Origin: Spirochaetaceae bacterium
Lineage (GTDB): Bacteria > Spirochaetota > Spirochaetia > Treponematales > Treponemataceae
Assembly: GCA_017936665.1 (NCBI GenBank)
Contig: JAGBFB010000036.1
Location: 1-41,051 of the forward strand
Length of the DNA stretch: 41,051 nt
Direction: 5' to 3'
Under the pieces are notes generated by a model. It worked only from the letters and a program-made list of their open reading frames with translations, was not told the origin of the DNA and searched no databases. This document shows, in pieces, positions 1-8,249 of this stretch. Made by a program: the position numbers and the translations under genes. How positions within the stretch are numbered: the first letter of the stretch is position 1; the number at the start of each line of letters is the position of its first letter.

Positions 1-271
1 ACTTCTGTTGTGTGTTCGCAAGTTGCGGCATACCAATGGTGAGTTTCATCTTTTGTCCAGTCTTTTGCAAACTTATGTGTATGTGCTAGTTTTGCAATTG
101 CTTCTGTTGCTGTATATCCACATACTGTACAACTTCTTTCTCTAGAACCTTCGGCTTCTTCTGTAGCTTCTTTGGTTACAGTCCAATCACCAAAGCTGTG
201 TTCTGCTTTATCGCTTACTTCTGTTGTGTGTTCGCAAGTTGCGGCATACCAATGGTGAGTTTCATCTTTTG
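1..271. repeat. In-frame 216-bp period repeat (55-bp identical copies at 1-55 and 217-271)
   Basis: Bases 1-55 and 217-271 are identical, and their 216-bp offset is exactly 72 codons. They lie inside the lipoprotein gene and encode the WYAATCEHTTE part of its repeat. Near-perfect DNA identity suggests recent duplication or ongoing recombination between units. Confidence 0.9.
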
Positions 272-404
272 ACCATGAATCAGAAAATTCGTGTTCGTGG
301 GCTAGTTCTGGGTCTTTACCTAGTTCTGGGTCTTTACATCCTACAAAACCGATAATGCTGATTGATACTAATATAATTAGTAAACTGAGATTGAGCTTTT
401 TCAT
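1..404 (-). CDS. Repeat-containing surface lipoprotein (5' part, runs off left edge)
   Basis: A minus-strand frame starts with ATG at 402-404, preceded by a good ribosome site AGGAGA (411-416) six bases upstream, and stays open to base 1. The protein begins MKKLNLSLLIILVSISIIG and then FVGC, a relaxed spirochaetal lipobox, so it should be lipidated at Cys22. A short duplicated KDPEL segment follows, then a 72-residue repeat containing DETHHWYAATCEH and SCTVCGY; a second copy starts before the edge. This His/Cys-rich repeat resembles a family common in surface proteins of treponemes and Firmicutes. The CxxC and CEH residues could bind a metal, but that is inference. The function is unknown and the 3' end is missing. 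Transcription is probably phase variable (see the poly-G promoter). Confidence 0.85.
   Translation of the reverse strand, partial: MKKLNLSLLIILVSISIIGFVGCKDPELGKDPELAHEHEFSDSWSKDETHHWYAATCEHTTEVSDKAEHSFGDWTVTKEATEEAEGSRERSCTVCGYTATEAIAKLAHTHKFAKDWTKDETHHWYAATCEHTTE
302..337. repeat. Tandem 18-bp duplication
   Basis: The unit ctagttctgggtctttac occurs twice head to tail (302-319 and 320-337). In the minus-strand lipoprotein gene it encodes KDPELG then KDPELA just after the lipidated Cys, lengthening the tether by six residues. The copies are identical, so slippage could change the copy number in frame. Confidence 0.9.
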
Positions 405-438
405 AAACTTTCTCCTTAAATTAAAAATTTCTAATTCT

Positions 439-466
439 AGCATATCACAATTCCCCCCCCCGTCAA
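439..466 (-). promoter_or_regulatory. Promoter with poly-G tract between -35 and -10
   Basis: On the minus strand the -35 is TTGACG (461-466) and the -10 is TATGCT (439-444), preceded by TGA as in an extended -10. The spacer is 16 bp and starts with eight of the nine G residues at 453-461. Adding or losing G would change the spacer length and hence promoter strength. It sits 35-62 bp upstream of the lipoprotein start codon. Poly-G tracts controlling promoters by slippage are known for T. pallidum tpr genes and Neisseria surface genes. Confidence 0.7.
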
Positions 467-469
467 CTA

Positions 470-752
470 GGTGTTTGTTTTTTTGTAATTTTATAGTAGA
501 TTTCATAAAAATTTTTCTTCAAAATTTATTTAAAATTCAATTTTCTCTTGATAATAAAGGTGTGCGGAAAATTTGTCATGCTGAACTTGATTCAGCATCT
601 ATATTGCAAAAGTGTCACAACCTCTACCTAAATAAAAGAACTGTGCAAAACCACAACCAGTGCAGAAAAAAAAACTGGTGTACACAATTTCGCTCGCTTT
701 ACCCAAACGAAAGAACTTTGCAAAAATAAATTAAATCAAAAACTTATTAGAC
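470..752. other. Non-coding intergenic region
   Basis: No credible gene was found between the lipoprotein promoter and the terminator at 753. An open frame across 355-729 on the plus strand has no ribosome site and includes the lipoprotein promoter, so it is not a gene. The region holds a palindrome (578-598), a small stem ACCAGT/ACTGGT (656-661 with 674-679), and two degenerate copies of a 30-bp stretch (about 621-651 and 694-726) sharing aaagaact-tgcaaaa. Confidence 0.6.
578..598. repeat. Intergenic palindrome ATGCTGAA-cttga-TTCAGCAT
   Basis: The 8-bp arms are perfect with a 5-base loop. The surrounding text, tcatgctgaacttgattcag, resembles short palindromic units scattered between genes in many bacterial genomes, often mistranslated as HAELDSASI. 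No second copy was found in this window. Confidence 0.6.
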
Positions 753-822
753 TAAAAAAAACAAACTGTAGTGCGACCGTCTAGCGAAGTGTCAAGGGAG
801 CAATGCAGTTTGTTTTTTTTTA
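753..822 (-). terminator. Probable terminator of the acyl-CoA synthetase gene
   Basis: The arms ctaaaaaaaacaaactg (ending 768) and cagtttgttttttttta (806-822) pair over about 15-16 bp. Read on the minus strand, the stem ends in a T-run before AGT. The loop is unusually long, about 37 bases (769-805), and more GC-rich than its surroundings. It may be a separate repeat unit inserted in the stem. Confidence 0.55.
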
Positions 823-873
823 GAATAACATAATTTTCTGGTACCAATTATTTTTACAAAATTCTGTAGAGCC

Positions 874-2847
874 CTATTCTGAAAATAATCCTTCAATTTG
901 TTTTGCATATTTTTCTGCAATTTTATAACGCATCATTTCTTGTTTTGCAGAAAGTTCTTCTCCAACCTTAAAGCTTTCTTGAAGTAAAGCAAATTTGTAA
1001 ATTCTTTCGCAGGTTCTAAAACTTTTTGAAGAATTGATTTTATTATCAATTTCAGACTGAATTAAACTTTTTACTTCAGCACTTTCCAAAACACCTTCAT
1101 AATATTCGTTTGGAACACCATTTTCTGCAGCCCATTCCATTACAGCATCTTTTTCAGGAACAATCAAAGCAGCAAGATATTTTTTGTCTTGACCTAAAAC
1201 CACAACGCTTTCAATAAAAGTACTTGCTTTTAATTCATCTTCAATTACAGCAGGTTCAACATTTTCACCACCAAGTAAAACGATAGTATCTTTTGCACGA
1301 CCTGTAATTTTAATTTCGTTATCATAACTCAACATTCCTAAATCACCTGTATTTAACCAACCATCTTTATCAATAATTTGTTCAGTTAAATCTGGACGAT
1401 TAAAATATCCTTTCATAATTTGATCCCCACGAGCCATAATCAAACCCTTTTTTCCAGGAGGCAAAGGTTCCGATGAAACAATTTTTCCATGAGATTCAGA
1501 AACAATTTTTATTTCAACACAAGGAAGAACTTCCCCTACACATCCTTTTCTGTTCTTTTTAAAATTTCTTAAAGATAAAATTGGTGCAGTTTCTGTCATT
1601 CCATAACCTTCTAAAAGTTTAAATCCTATTGCACTATAAAATTCATCAACTTCTTTTTGTAATGCACCACCACCAGAAATTGCAGCAACAAATTTTCCTC
1701 CAAGTTTTTCTCTGATTTTTTTGAATACTAATACATCGCCTAAAGCATTTAATGGATACAACAAAATAAAAGGAATTGCTGAAAAAATTACATCAAAGAA
1801 TCGTAATCTTCTCTTAAACTGACAAACACTACCTGTTAAATGAGCTTTTAACCAAGAGTATTTTTTTCCAACAGAAATAAAAAATTTAAACATAGAGTAT
1901 TTTATTCCACCAGTTTTTTTCATTGAACGATAAACGCCTGTAACTAAAGATTCCCATAATCTTGGAACGCCACACATCCACTGGGGCTTTATTGTTGCAA
2001 AATCTGAAAGCATTACAGAAGCAACTGGTTTAGAATAAGCAACTCCAGATTTTAGTGCAATAACGATATACTGAATACAACGTTCAAAACTATGCCAAAT
2101 AGGAAGAACTGACATCCACATTTCATTTTCTTTTGCAGGTAAAACATTTGGAATAATTTCTAATTGTGCTAAAAAATTTCTATGAGTTAACATAACACCT
2201 TTTGGAGTTCCCGTTGTACCTGAAGTAAAAATCATTGTTGCAACTTCATCTCCATCAGTCATTTGCATTTCTGATTCAATAATTGCTTTTAAGTGAGGAT
2301 CTTTATCTAAAAGATTTTTTCCTTCTTCTAGTAAATCATTGTAAAAATATACTTTAATTCCTAAGTTTGCTGCTTTTATAATTATTTCTTCGTCACAAGA
2401 ATCAAATAAAATTGCTGTGTGTAATAAAGGAACTTCATCTTTATCATCTAAAACTTTTTGAAGTTGTTTTGCATTTTCAAAAAACGAAACTTTACAACCT
2501 GCATAACTTAAAATAAATCTAATTTCGTTTCCCATTGAATCACAACCTCTAGGAACATTACATGCCCCCAAAGACATAATTGCAAAATCACTTATCATCC
2601 ATTCTCTTCTGTTGTCTGATATAATTCCGATTGCGTCACTTCGTTTAATACCCAAATCACGCAATTTAACTGCAAATGCAATAATTTCTTTATAAACTTG
2701 TTTATAGGTGTAAAATTCAAATTTTCCGCTTTCATTTTTTGCTGATTGAACTATTGATGTTCCAAAATTATAAGCTCTATCTTGAAACATTAGTGGCAAA
2801 TTTTTAGGTAAAGTTTTGTCTATAGTAATTTCTTTGTTTTTTTTCAT
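874..2847 (-). CDS. Long-chain acyl-CoA synthetase (AMP-forming)
   Basis: This enzyme activates fatty acids with ATP and CoA via an acyl-adenylate. It is a member of the AMP-binding superfamily with the full long-chain FACS layout over 657 residues. The P-loop TSGTTGTPKGV lies near residues 207-217, GYGMTETAPILS is the adenylate-binding motif, and GWLNTGDLG and ITGRAKDTIVLLGGENVEP mark the hinge and C-terminal lobe. I start it at the ATG at 2845-2847 because GGGGGA (2851-2856) precedes it; an upstream in-frame ATG at 2907 has no ribosome site. It stands alone, divergent from thiI, with a terminator at 753-822. Spirochaetes depend heavily on host or dietary fatty acids, which fits the role. 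Substrate chain length cannot be read from sequence. Confidence 0.93.
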   Translation of the reverse strand: MKKNKEITIDKTLPKNLPLMFQDRAYNFGTSIVQSAKNESGKFEFYTYKQVYKEIIAFAVKLRDLGIKRSDAIGIISDNRREWMISDFAIMSLGACNVPRGCDSMGNEIRFILSYAGCKVSFFENAKQLQKVLDDKDEVPLLHTAILFDSCDEEIIIKAANLGIKVYFYNDLLEEGKNLLDKDPHLKAIIESEMQMTDGDEVATMIFTSGTTGTPKGVMLTHRNFLAQLEIIPNVLPAKENEMWMSVLPIWHSFERCIQYIVIALKSGVAYSKPVASVMLSDFATIKPQWMCGVPRLWESLVTGVYRSMKKTGGIKYSMFKFFISVGKKYSWLKAHLTGSVCQFKRRLRFFDVIFSAIPFILLYPLNALGDVLVFKKIREKLGGKFVAAISGGGALQKEVDEFYSAIGFKLLEGYGMTETAPILSLRNFKKNRKGCVGEVLPCVEIKIVSESHGKIVSSEPLPPGKKGLIMARGDQIMKGYFNRPDLTEQIIDKDGWLNTGDLGMLSYDNEIKITGRAKDTIVLLGGENVEPAVIEDELKASTFIESVVVLGQDKKYLAALIVPEKDAVMEWAAENGVPNEYYEGVLESAEVKSLIQSEIDNKINSSKSFRTCERIYKFALLQESFKVGEELSAKQEMMRYKIAEKYAKQIEGLFSE

Positions 2848-2973
2848 AAATCCCCCAGAAATTTCAATTTGTATTTTGACATTATCACATTTTTTGTCAT
2901 TATGCAATACTAAAAATATTATTTATTTAAAATATTATTGATTTTGATACAATTTTTTCGTAATATAACACTT

Positions 2974-4203
2974 ATGGAAATGATTACTTATCTTGCAAAA
3001 GTTGGAGAACTAACTTTAAAAGGCGGAAATATAAGAGAATTTGAACGCCGACTTATTCAAAATACACAACTTTATCTTGAATCAATAAAATCAAAAGTAA
3101 CTTTGCGTGCTGGAAGAATGTACATTGATTGTGAGCCAAGTGGATGCGAAGCAGTTGAATTTGCACTTTCTCATCTTATTGGAATTACTGGTTGGGCAAA
3201 AACTAGAATTTGCGAAAAAAATATTGATTCTATAAAAGATGCTGTAATGCAAGAAGCCTTATTTGCAAAAGAACGGGGTGCAAAAACTTTTAAGATAGAA
3301 TCTCGTCGAAGCGAAAAAAATTTTCCATTAAATTCTTATGAACTTAGTTGCGAAGCTGCCAGTGATATTTGTGAACAAGATTTACTAAAAGTTGACGTTC
3401 ATAAACCAGATGTAACAATAAACATTGAACTTAGAGAACGCTGCTTTGTTTATAGCGACACCATAAAAGGTTGTAGAGGTTTACCAGTTGGGACTGGCGG
3501 AAAAGGACTTTTACTTTTATCAGGAGGAATAGACTCTCCAGTTGCAGGCTACAGAATGATGCGACGAGGTATGAAAGTAGAGTGTTGCTATTTTCATGCA
3601 TATCCTTACACCTCTGATGAAGCAAGAAAGAAAGTAGAAGATTTGGCACAAATTATCAGTCACTACGGATTAGAAACCCACGTAAACATAATTCCATTTA
3701 CTGATGTTCAAATGAAAATAAAAAAACTTGCTTCTGAAATGCCAGAAGCTCCAGATGGATTAAAAACAGAAAGTTATAGCACCCTACTTCTTAGAATGTG
3801 TATGATGAAAACAGCAAATTTGTTGGCAAAACAAATCCACAGTCAGTGTATCATCACAGGAGAAAGTTTAGGTCAGGTTGCAAGTCAAACTGTAGAAAAT
3901 ATGGAAGTTACCGAAAGTTGCTCTGATTTTTCACTTTTACGCCCATTAGTTGGAATGGATAAAGAAGAAATTGTAGAAACATCAAAATTTATTGGAACTT
4001 ACGAAACTTCTATCCTTCCTTACGAAGATTGTTGCGTTTTATTTTCACCCAAACATCCTGTAATTAGGGCAAAAGTTGAAGTTGCACAAGAACTCTACAA
4101 AGCAATGCAAGTTGATGATTTGATTCAAGAAGCATTTGAAAAAAGAGAAGTAAAACAGTTCTTGGTAAGAGACTTTGTTGAAGAAAATTACGGCTCAAAA
4201 TAA
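2974..4203 (+). CDS. thiI: tRNA 4-thiouridine / thiazole sulfurtransferase ThiI
   Basis: ThiI adenylates U8 of tRNA and adds sulfur to give 4-thiouridine; in some bacteria it also feeds thiazole synthesis. The N-terminal ferredoxin-like part begins YLAKVGELTLKGGN, a THUMP domain follows to about residue 160, and the PP-loop SGGIDS is at 183-188. The conserved catalytic Cys is in EDCCVLFSPKHP (C353/C354). The protein ends at about 409 residues without a C-terminal rhodanese domain, so persulfide must come from another protein. The start is uncertain: ATG at 2974 and ATG at 2980 both fit the family and neither has a Shine-Dalgarno site. A TATAAC at 2964-2969 lies only a few bases upstream. It converges on the next gene with an 8-bp gap. 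Confidence 0.93.
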   Translation: MEMITYLAKVGELTLKGGNIREFERRLIQNTQLYLESIKSKVTLRAGRMYIDCEPSGCEAVEFALSHLIGITGWAKTRICEKNIDSIKDAVMQEALFAKERGAKTFKIESRRSEKNFPLNSYELSCEAASDICEQDLLKVDVHKPDVTINIELRERCFVYSDTIKGCRGLPVGTGGKGLLLLSGGIDSPVAGYRMMRRGMKVECCYFHAYPYTSDEARKKVEDLAQIISHYGLETHVNIIPFTDVQMKIKKLASEMPEAPDGLKTESYSTLLLRMCMMKTANLLAKQIHSQCIITGESLGQVASQTVENMEVTESCSDFSLLRPLVGMDKEEIVETSKFIGTYETSILPYEDCCVLFSPKHPVIRAKVEVAQELYKAMQVDDLIQEAFEKREVKQFLVRDFVEENYGSK

Positions 4204-4211
4204 ATTTTTTT

Positions 4212-5345
4212 TTACTGAGCCATAATTCTATGAACAAATTCTGTGCAATCAGTGTTTAAATTAAGATTTTCAGTTTGTTTTTTCACACTAGAGTAATATT
4301 CGTCATCTGAAAATAATTTGAAAATTTTATTACTGATATCCTTCGGCTTTTGAATAAACCATCCTGCATTGTTTTCATAAACAAAGCGAACATTTCCTAA
4401 TTCTTGTCCGTGAATAAAAGTAGAAAGTATTACAGGCGTATTTGCTGCTAACATTTCTAAAACAGTAGAAGTTCCACCTTTAATAATTGCACAATCAGAT
4501 AATTTTACTAATTCATCGAGAAATGTAACAAAACCAAAAACAAACAAATTCATTTTAGGATGTACTTTTTTTAGCATTTCTAGTGTCTTACGAGTTTTTT
4601 TACCTCTACCACAAACAACAATAACTGAAAAATCAACCTTTTTTGCAACAAATTCAGTAATAATATTTAATGTTCCTGGCAAACCTTCTCCACCACCTGC
4701 AATTAAAACAACTCGTTTATCCTTAGGAATGCCGTATTTTTCTCGCAATTTATCAACATCATCATGATTTACTTTTTGAAGAAATTTTTCGTTTATCAGA
4801 AACGGCATAAATTCAATATCATCTGGGTTAAATTTACACTTTTTAATAGCAAAATCTTTTACTTGTTGAGAAGCAACATAAGTTTTTATTCCTTTTGTAA
4901 AAAACCATGTAGAAGGAGCTGTAAAAGGATCTGTAACAACAACAGAAAGATTTACTTTCTTTCCACTTTTTCTTATTGCAGTCTTTGCGGAAGGTGTTAA
5001 AGCAAAATGAAAAGAAATTATATCCGTTATATCATCCTTGATAATTTTTTCTTTTAAGTAATGGGACGTTTGTGGATTTAAGAATTTTTGTGTTAATTTT
5101 TGAATTGCACGTTTTTGTCCAAGTTCGTAAACAATCCGCCAAAGACCAGGTGTAACAGTACACATACTGTGATAACCTTTTTCAAAAACCAATTTTGAAA
5201 CAAAATTTGCCTTATCAAATCCGTTTACAAGCTGAACTGTTGCATCTGGATAAAGACGTTCAATATGAGATTTTAATACTTTAGCAGGAGCAAGATGTCC
5301 TCCACCTGTATTTAAGTACAATAACATAAAATTTCGTTTAGCCAT
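4212..5345 (-). CDS. MGDG-synthase-like glycolipid glycosyltransferase
   Basis: A family GT28-type glycosyltransferase, 377 residues, expected at the inner membrane surface where it transfers a sugar from a UDP-sugar to diacylglycerol. The N-terminal lobe has LNTGGGHLAP (11-20), the acceptor-side signature of monogalactosyldiacylglycerol synthases, followed by PGLWR. The C-terminal nucleotide-sugar lobe has GGGEGLPGT, VCGRGKKT, FVTFLDELVKLSDCAIIKGG and the ExLAANTPVIL segment. MurG is excluded by the MGDG-type N-terminus. Glycosyl-diacylglycerols are major treponemal membrane lipids. AAGGA about eight bases before ATG supports the start. The sugar (glucose or galactose) cannot be told. Confidence 0.85.
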   Translation of the reverse strand: MAKRNFMLLYLNTGGGHLAPAKVLKSHIERLYPDATVQLVNGFDKANFVSKLVFEKGYHSMCTVTPGLWRIVYELGQKRAIQKLTQKFLNPQTSHYLKEKIIKDDITDIISFHFALTPSAKTAIRKSGKKVNLSVVVTDPFTAPSTWFFTKGIKTYVASQQVKDFAIKKCKFNPDDIEFMPFLINEKFLQKVNHDDVDKLREKYGIPKDKRVVLIAGGGEGLPGTLNIITEFVAKKVDFSVIVVCGRGKKTRKTLEMLKKVHPKMNLFVFGFVTFLDELVKLSDCAIIKGGTSTVLEMLAANTPVILSTFIHGQELGNVRFVYENNAGWFIQKPKDISNKIFKLFSDDEYYSSVKKQTENLNLNTDCTEFVHRIMAQ

Positions 5346-5368
5346 AAAAAAAATCCTTACTAAAAGTT

Positions 5369-5397
5369 ATTATACACCAATTTTGCTACTTACACAA
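5369..5397 (-). promoter_or_regulatory. Promoter of the glycosyltransferase gene
   Basis: On the minus strand TTGTGT (5392-5397) and a perfect TATAAT (5369-5374) are 17 bp apart. They lie 24 bp upstream of the start codon at 5345, leaving room for a short leader with AAGGA. Confidence 0.65.
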
Positions 5398-5438
5398 AAA
5401 GAATTTTATTGTATACTAATTAATTATATATAATTTTT

Positions 5439-5455
5439 GTATCTTTTAAAGATAC
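5439..5455. promoter_or_regulatory. Perfect palindrome at the UDG transcription start (possible operator)
   Basis: GTATCTTT (5439-5446) and AAAGATAC (5448-5455) form a perfect inverted repeat around T5447. A TATAAT at 5429-5434 puts the expected transcription start near 5441, inside the palindrome. A repressor bound here would block initiation. No second copy was seen at other promoters in this window. Confidence 0.45.
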
Positions 5456-5467
5456 TTGGGATTAAAA

Positions 5468-6214
5468 ATGAATAAAACTGACAAAGAAAATCTATACAAT
5501 TTACTAGATATTAGTCAATCCTATTTTAATGGATTCAAAGATAATTCTGTACAAATGCCACTTTTTACAGATGATAAATCACAAGTGAAAAAGCATCAAG
5601 AAAATGTTTCAAAAGTTTCTTCAGGAATAACTTTAGAAACTTTAAACGAAAAAATATTAAAATGCGATAGATGCAAACTTTGTAGAGGAAGAAAACAAGC
5701 CGTTCCAGGAATTGGAGTTACCCATCCTCTAGTAATGGTTATTGGAGAAGGTCCTGGAGCCGATGAAGATGAACAAGGAATTCCATTTGTTGGAAAGGCT
5801 GGTCAACTTTTAGATAAAATGCTTATAGCTATTAATTTATCAAGAAATACAAATTGTTATATTGCAAACATCGTAAAATGTAGACCACCAGCAAATCGGG
5901 ACCCATTACCAGAGGAAAGTGCATCTTGTATGCCATTTTTAGAAACACAAATTCATATTTTAAAACCCACAATGATTTTAGCAATGGGAAGAGTTGCAGC
6001 TCACAATTTATTCAAAACAACAGAACCTGTTAGCAAAATGCGAGGAAAAATTTTTGATTATCATGGAATTCCTGCAATGATGACCTATCATCCTAGTGCA
6101 TTATTGCGCGATGAATCTTTGAAACGCCCTGCTTGGGAAGATTTAAAACTTTTTAGAAGTAGATTAGATGTTCGTTTACAAAACCTTGCAACAAACAAAA
6201 ATTCTATAAAGTAA
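5468..6214 (+). CDS. Type-4 (iron-sulfur) uracil-DNA glycosylase
   Basis: Removes uracil from DNA to start base excision repair. Motif A is GEGPGADEDEQGIPFVGKAG (93-112) and motif B is YHPSALLRD (207-215). The four iron-sulfur cysteines are C66-x2-C69 and C138-x15-C154. I start at ATG 5468 (248 residues) behind GGGA; a TTG 12 bases upstream is less likely. The first ~55 residues form an extension absent from the shortest family members and include QMPLF (29-33), which matches the sliding-clamp-binding pentapeptide. The gene is nine bases before priA, so the pair is probably one operon. The dut gene elsewhere in the window works on the same problem by keeping dUTP low. Confidence 0.92.
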   Translation: MNKTDKENLYNLLDISQSYFNGFKDNSVQMPLFTDDKSQVKKHQENVSKVSSGITLETLNEKILKCDRCKLCRGRKQAVPGIGVTHPLVMVIGEGPGADEDEQGIPFVGKAGQLLDKMLIAINLSRNTNCYIANIVKCRPPANRDPLPEESASCMPFLETQIHILKPTMILAMGRVAAHNLFKTTEPVSKMRGKIFDYHGIPAMMTYHPSALLRDESLKRPAWEDLKLFRSRLDVRLQNLATNKNSIK

Positions 6215-6223
6215 GGAAAAATT

Positions 6224-8245
6224 ATGTCTACGTTTTTGGAAGTATTAGTAAACTTGCCTCTTCCTCAAAGTTTTACTTACAAAAATTTAGATTCTCAAAA
6301 TAAAAAATACAAACCTACAACAGTTGGTATGAGATGTGAAATTTATTTTGGATCTCGTAAAATGATTGGATGTATAATAAATATTTCTAACACAATTCCT
6401 CCATCATGTACAGTTTCAGAAGAAAAAATAAAACCTATAATTAAAATAATTGATGATGAACCTATATTTTTTGAAGAACAAATAAAACTTTCTGAATGGA
6501 TTTCAAAATATTATTTATGTTCTCAAGGGGAAGCTTTATTTACAATGTTGCCTTCAGGAAAAAGAGAATCAAGTTTTTCTTCTCTTTCATTTGAAGAAGA
6601 TGAAAAAACTTTTACTCAAAAAATTTTATCAGAAGAACAAAAAAAAGCAATAGATGAAATCTTAAATCCTGTAAACAAAAAAATATTTAATTATTTATAT
6701 GGACCAACAGGAACAGGAAAAACAGAAGTATTTTTATCTTGTGCAGAAAAAATTTTAAATCAAGACAAAGGTGTTATTTATCTTGTTCCAGAAATTAGTT
6801 TAACTCACCAAGTAATTGAAGCAGTAATAAAACGTTTTGGAAATACAGTTGCAGTTTTACATTCAGGATTAACAGGAAGCCAAAAATTAAAAGAGTGGAT
6901 GCGAATTATTAATCGTGAAGCTAAAATTGTAATTGGAGCAAGAAGTGGAATTTTTGCTCCTGTTCCAAATTTAGGATTAATAATCATTGATGAAGAACAT
7001 GATGGTTCATATAAATCAGGAACAACTCCTCGATACCACGCAAGACAAGTTGCTATGAGAATTTGTACAGACAAAAAAATTCCGTTAATTATGGGAAGTG
7101 CAACTCCTTCAGTGGAAGCATGGAAGTTGATGAAAGAAAATAAAATACAAACTCACACGTTATCAAAAAGATTAGCAGGAGGAGCAATACCAAAAGTAGA
7201 AATTATTAATCTTTCAGAAAAATCAGAAGATGGAAGAAAAACAGAAGGTTGTATTTCACCTAAACTTGAAGATGAAATCAGAAATACTTTACAGGAAAAA
7301 AAACAAACAATTTTATTTTTAAATCGTAGAGGATTTTCACATTTTTTTAAATGTTCATCTTGCGGATTTGAGTTAAAATGTAAAAATTGTTCAGTTTCAC
7401 TTACTTATCATAAAACACAAAAAAAATTAATTTGCCATTATTGTGGATGGCAATTAAATCCACCAACACAATGTCCAGAATGTAAATCTTTAGATGTTGG
7501 TTACTTTGGATTTGGAACAGAATTTATTGAAAGTGAAGTTAAAGCAAAATTTCCAAACGCAGTAGTAGAAAGAATTGATACAGACAATTTATCATCACAA
7601 AAAGAATTACAAGAAAAATTAGATTTATTTAGAAATAATAAAATTGATATTTTACTTGGTACACAAATGGTTGCAAAAGGATTAAACTTTCCTAATTTAA
7701 AACTTGTTGGTGTAATTATGGCTGACACAGGATTACATCTTCCTGACTTTAGAGCTTCAGAAAGAACATTCTCTTTGATTGTTCAAGTTGCAGGACGTGC
7801 TGGAAGATTTTTTCCTGACGGAAAAGTAATTGTTCAAAGTTATTCTCCAAACAGAAGCCCTATATATTACGCATGTAAAAATCGCATAGAAGAATTTTAT
7901 GATGAAGAATTACAGCAAAGAAAAATTTTAGACTTTCCACCATTTTCAAGATTAATAAGATTAGTATTTCGTTCTCCAATAAAAGAAGCTTCTGAGTTAG
8001 CAGCAAACTCTGCTGCTGAAATTTTAGAATCATTTAGAGAAAAATATAATTATGACGATTACGAAATTTTAGGTCCTAGTGAATGTCCTTTATCAAAGAT
8101 TGCAGCAAATTATAGGAATCAAATTATTTTAAGATCTGATAGTATAAAAACTATTCAATCAGTTACTGCAAGATTTATTTACAACTATAAAAACAAACAA
8201 GGTGTTTATCTTGAAGTAGATGTTGACCCTACAAATTTGTTATAA
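6224..8245 (+). CDS. priA: Primosomal protein N', replication restart helicase PriA
   Basis: PriA recognises abandoned forks and reloads the replicative helicase. The 673 residues comprise an N-terminal DNA-binding region (1-110), a helicase core with Walker A YGPTGTGKT (about 158-166) and DEEH Walker B, and a zinc region with eight Cys (CSSCGFELKCKNC and CHYCG with CPECKS, about 376-424) inserted before helicase lobe 2. LGTQMVAKGLNFPNL and QVAGRAGR are typical PriA helicase motifs. The start ATG has AAGG upstream. It follows the UDG gene by nine bases and ends four bases from the convergent DUF4129-like gene. Confidence 0.96.
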   Translation: MSTFLEVLVNLPLPQSFTYKNLDSQNKKYKPTTVGMRCEIYFGSRKMIGCIINISNTIPPSCTVSEEKIKPIIKIIDDEPIFFEEQIKLSEWISKYYLCSQGEALFTMLPSGKRESSFSSLSFEEDEKTFTQKILSEEQKKAIDEILNPVNKKIFNYLYGPTGTGKTEVFLSCAEKILNQDKGVIYLVPEISLTHQVIEAVIKRFGNTVAVLHSGLTGSQKLKEWMRIINREAKIVIGARSGIFAPVPNLGLIIIDEEHDGSYKSGTTPRYHARQVAMRICTDKKIPLIMGSATPSVEAWKLMKENKIQTHTLSKRLAGGAIPKVEIINLSEKSEDGRKTEGCISPKLEDEIRNTLQEKKQTILFLNRRGFSHFFKCSSCGFELKCKNCSVSLTYHKTQKKLICHYCGWQLNPPTQCPECKSLDVGYFGFGTEFIESEVKAKFPNAVVERIDTDNLSSQKELQEKLDLFRNNKIDILLGTQMVAKGLNFPNLKLVGVIMADTGLHLPDFRASERTFSLIVQVAGRAGRFFPDGKVIVQSYSPNRSPIYYACKNRIEEFYDEELQQRKILDFPPFSRLIRLVFRSPIKEASELAANSAAEILESFREKYNYDDYEILGPSECPLSKIAANYRNQIILRSDSIKTIQSVTARFIYNYKNKQGVYLEVDVDPTNLL

Positions 8246-8249
8246 AAAA

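Noticed and set aside
1-271. Direct repeats as a possible CRISPR or mobile element
   Set aside because: They are in frame at exactly 72 codons within a lipoprotein gene and encode the protein's own repeat.
355-729. Open frame of 124 codons on the plus strand
   Set aside because: No ribosome site; it begins inside the lipoprotein gene, crosses its promoter and includes the intergenic palindrome and repeats.
2870-2906. CRP/Fur-like motif (tgacattatcaca, tgtcattatg) upstream of the acyl-CoA synthetase
   Set aside because: Spacing and symmetry do not fit known CRP, FNR or Fur boxes.
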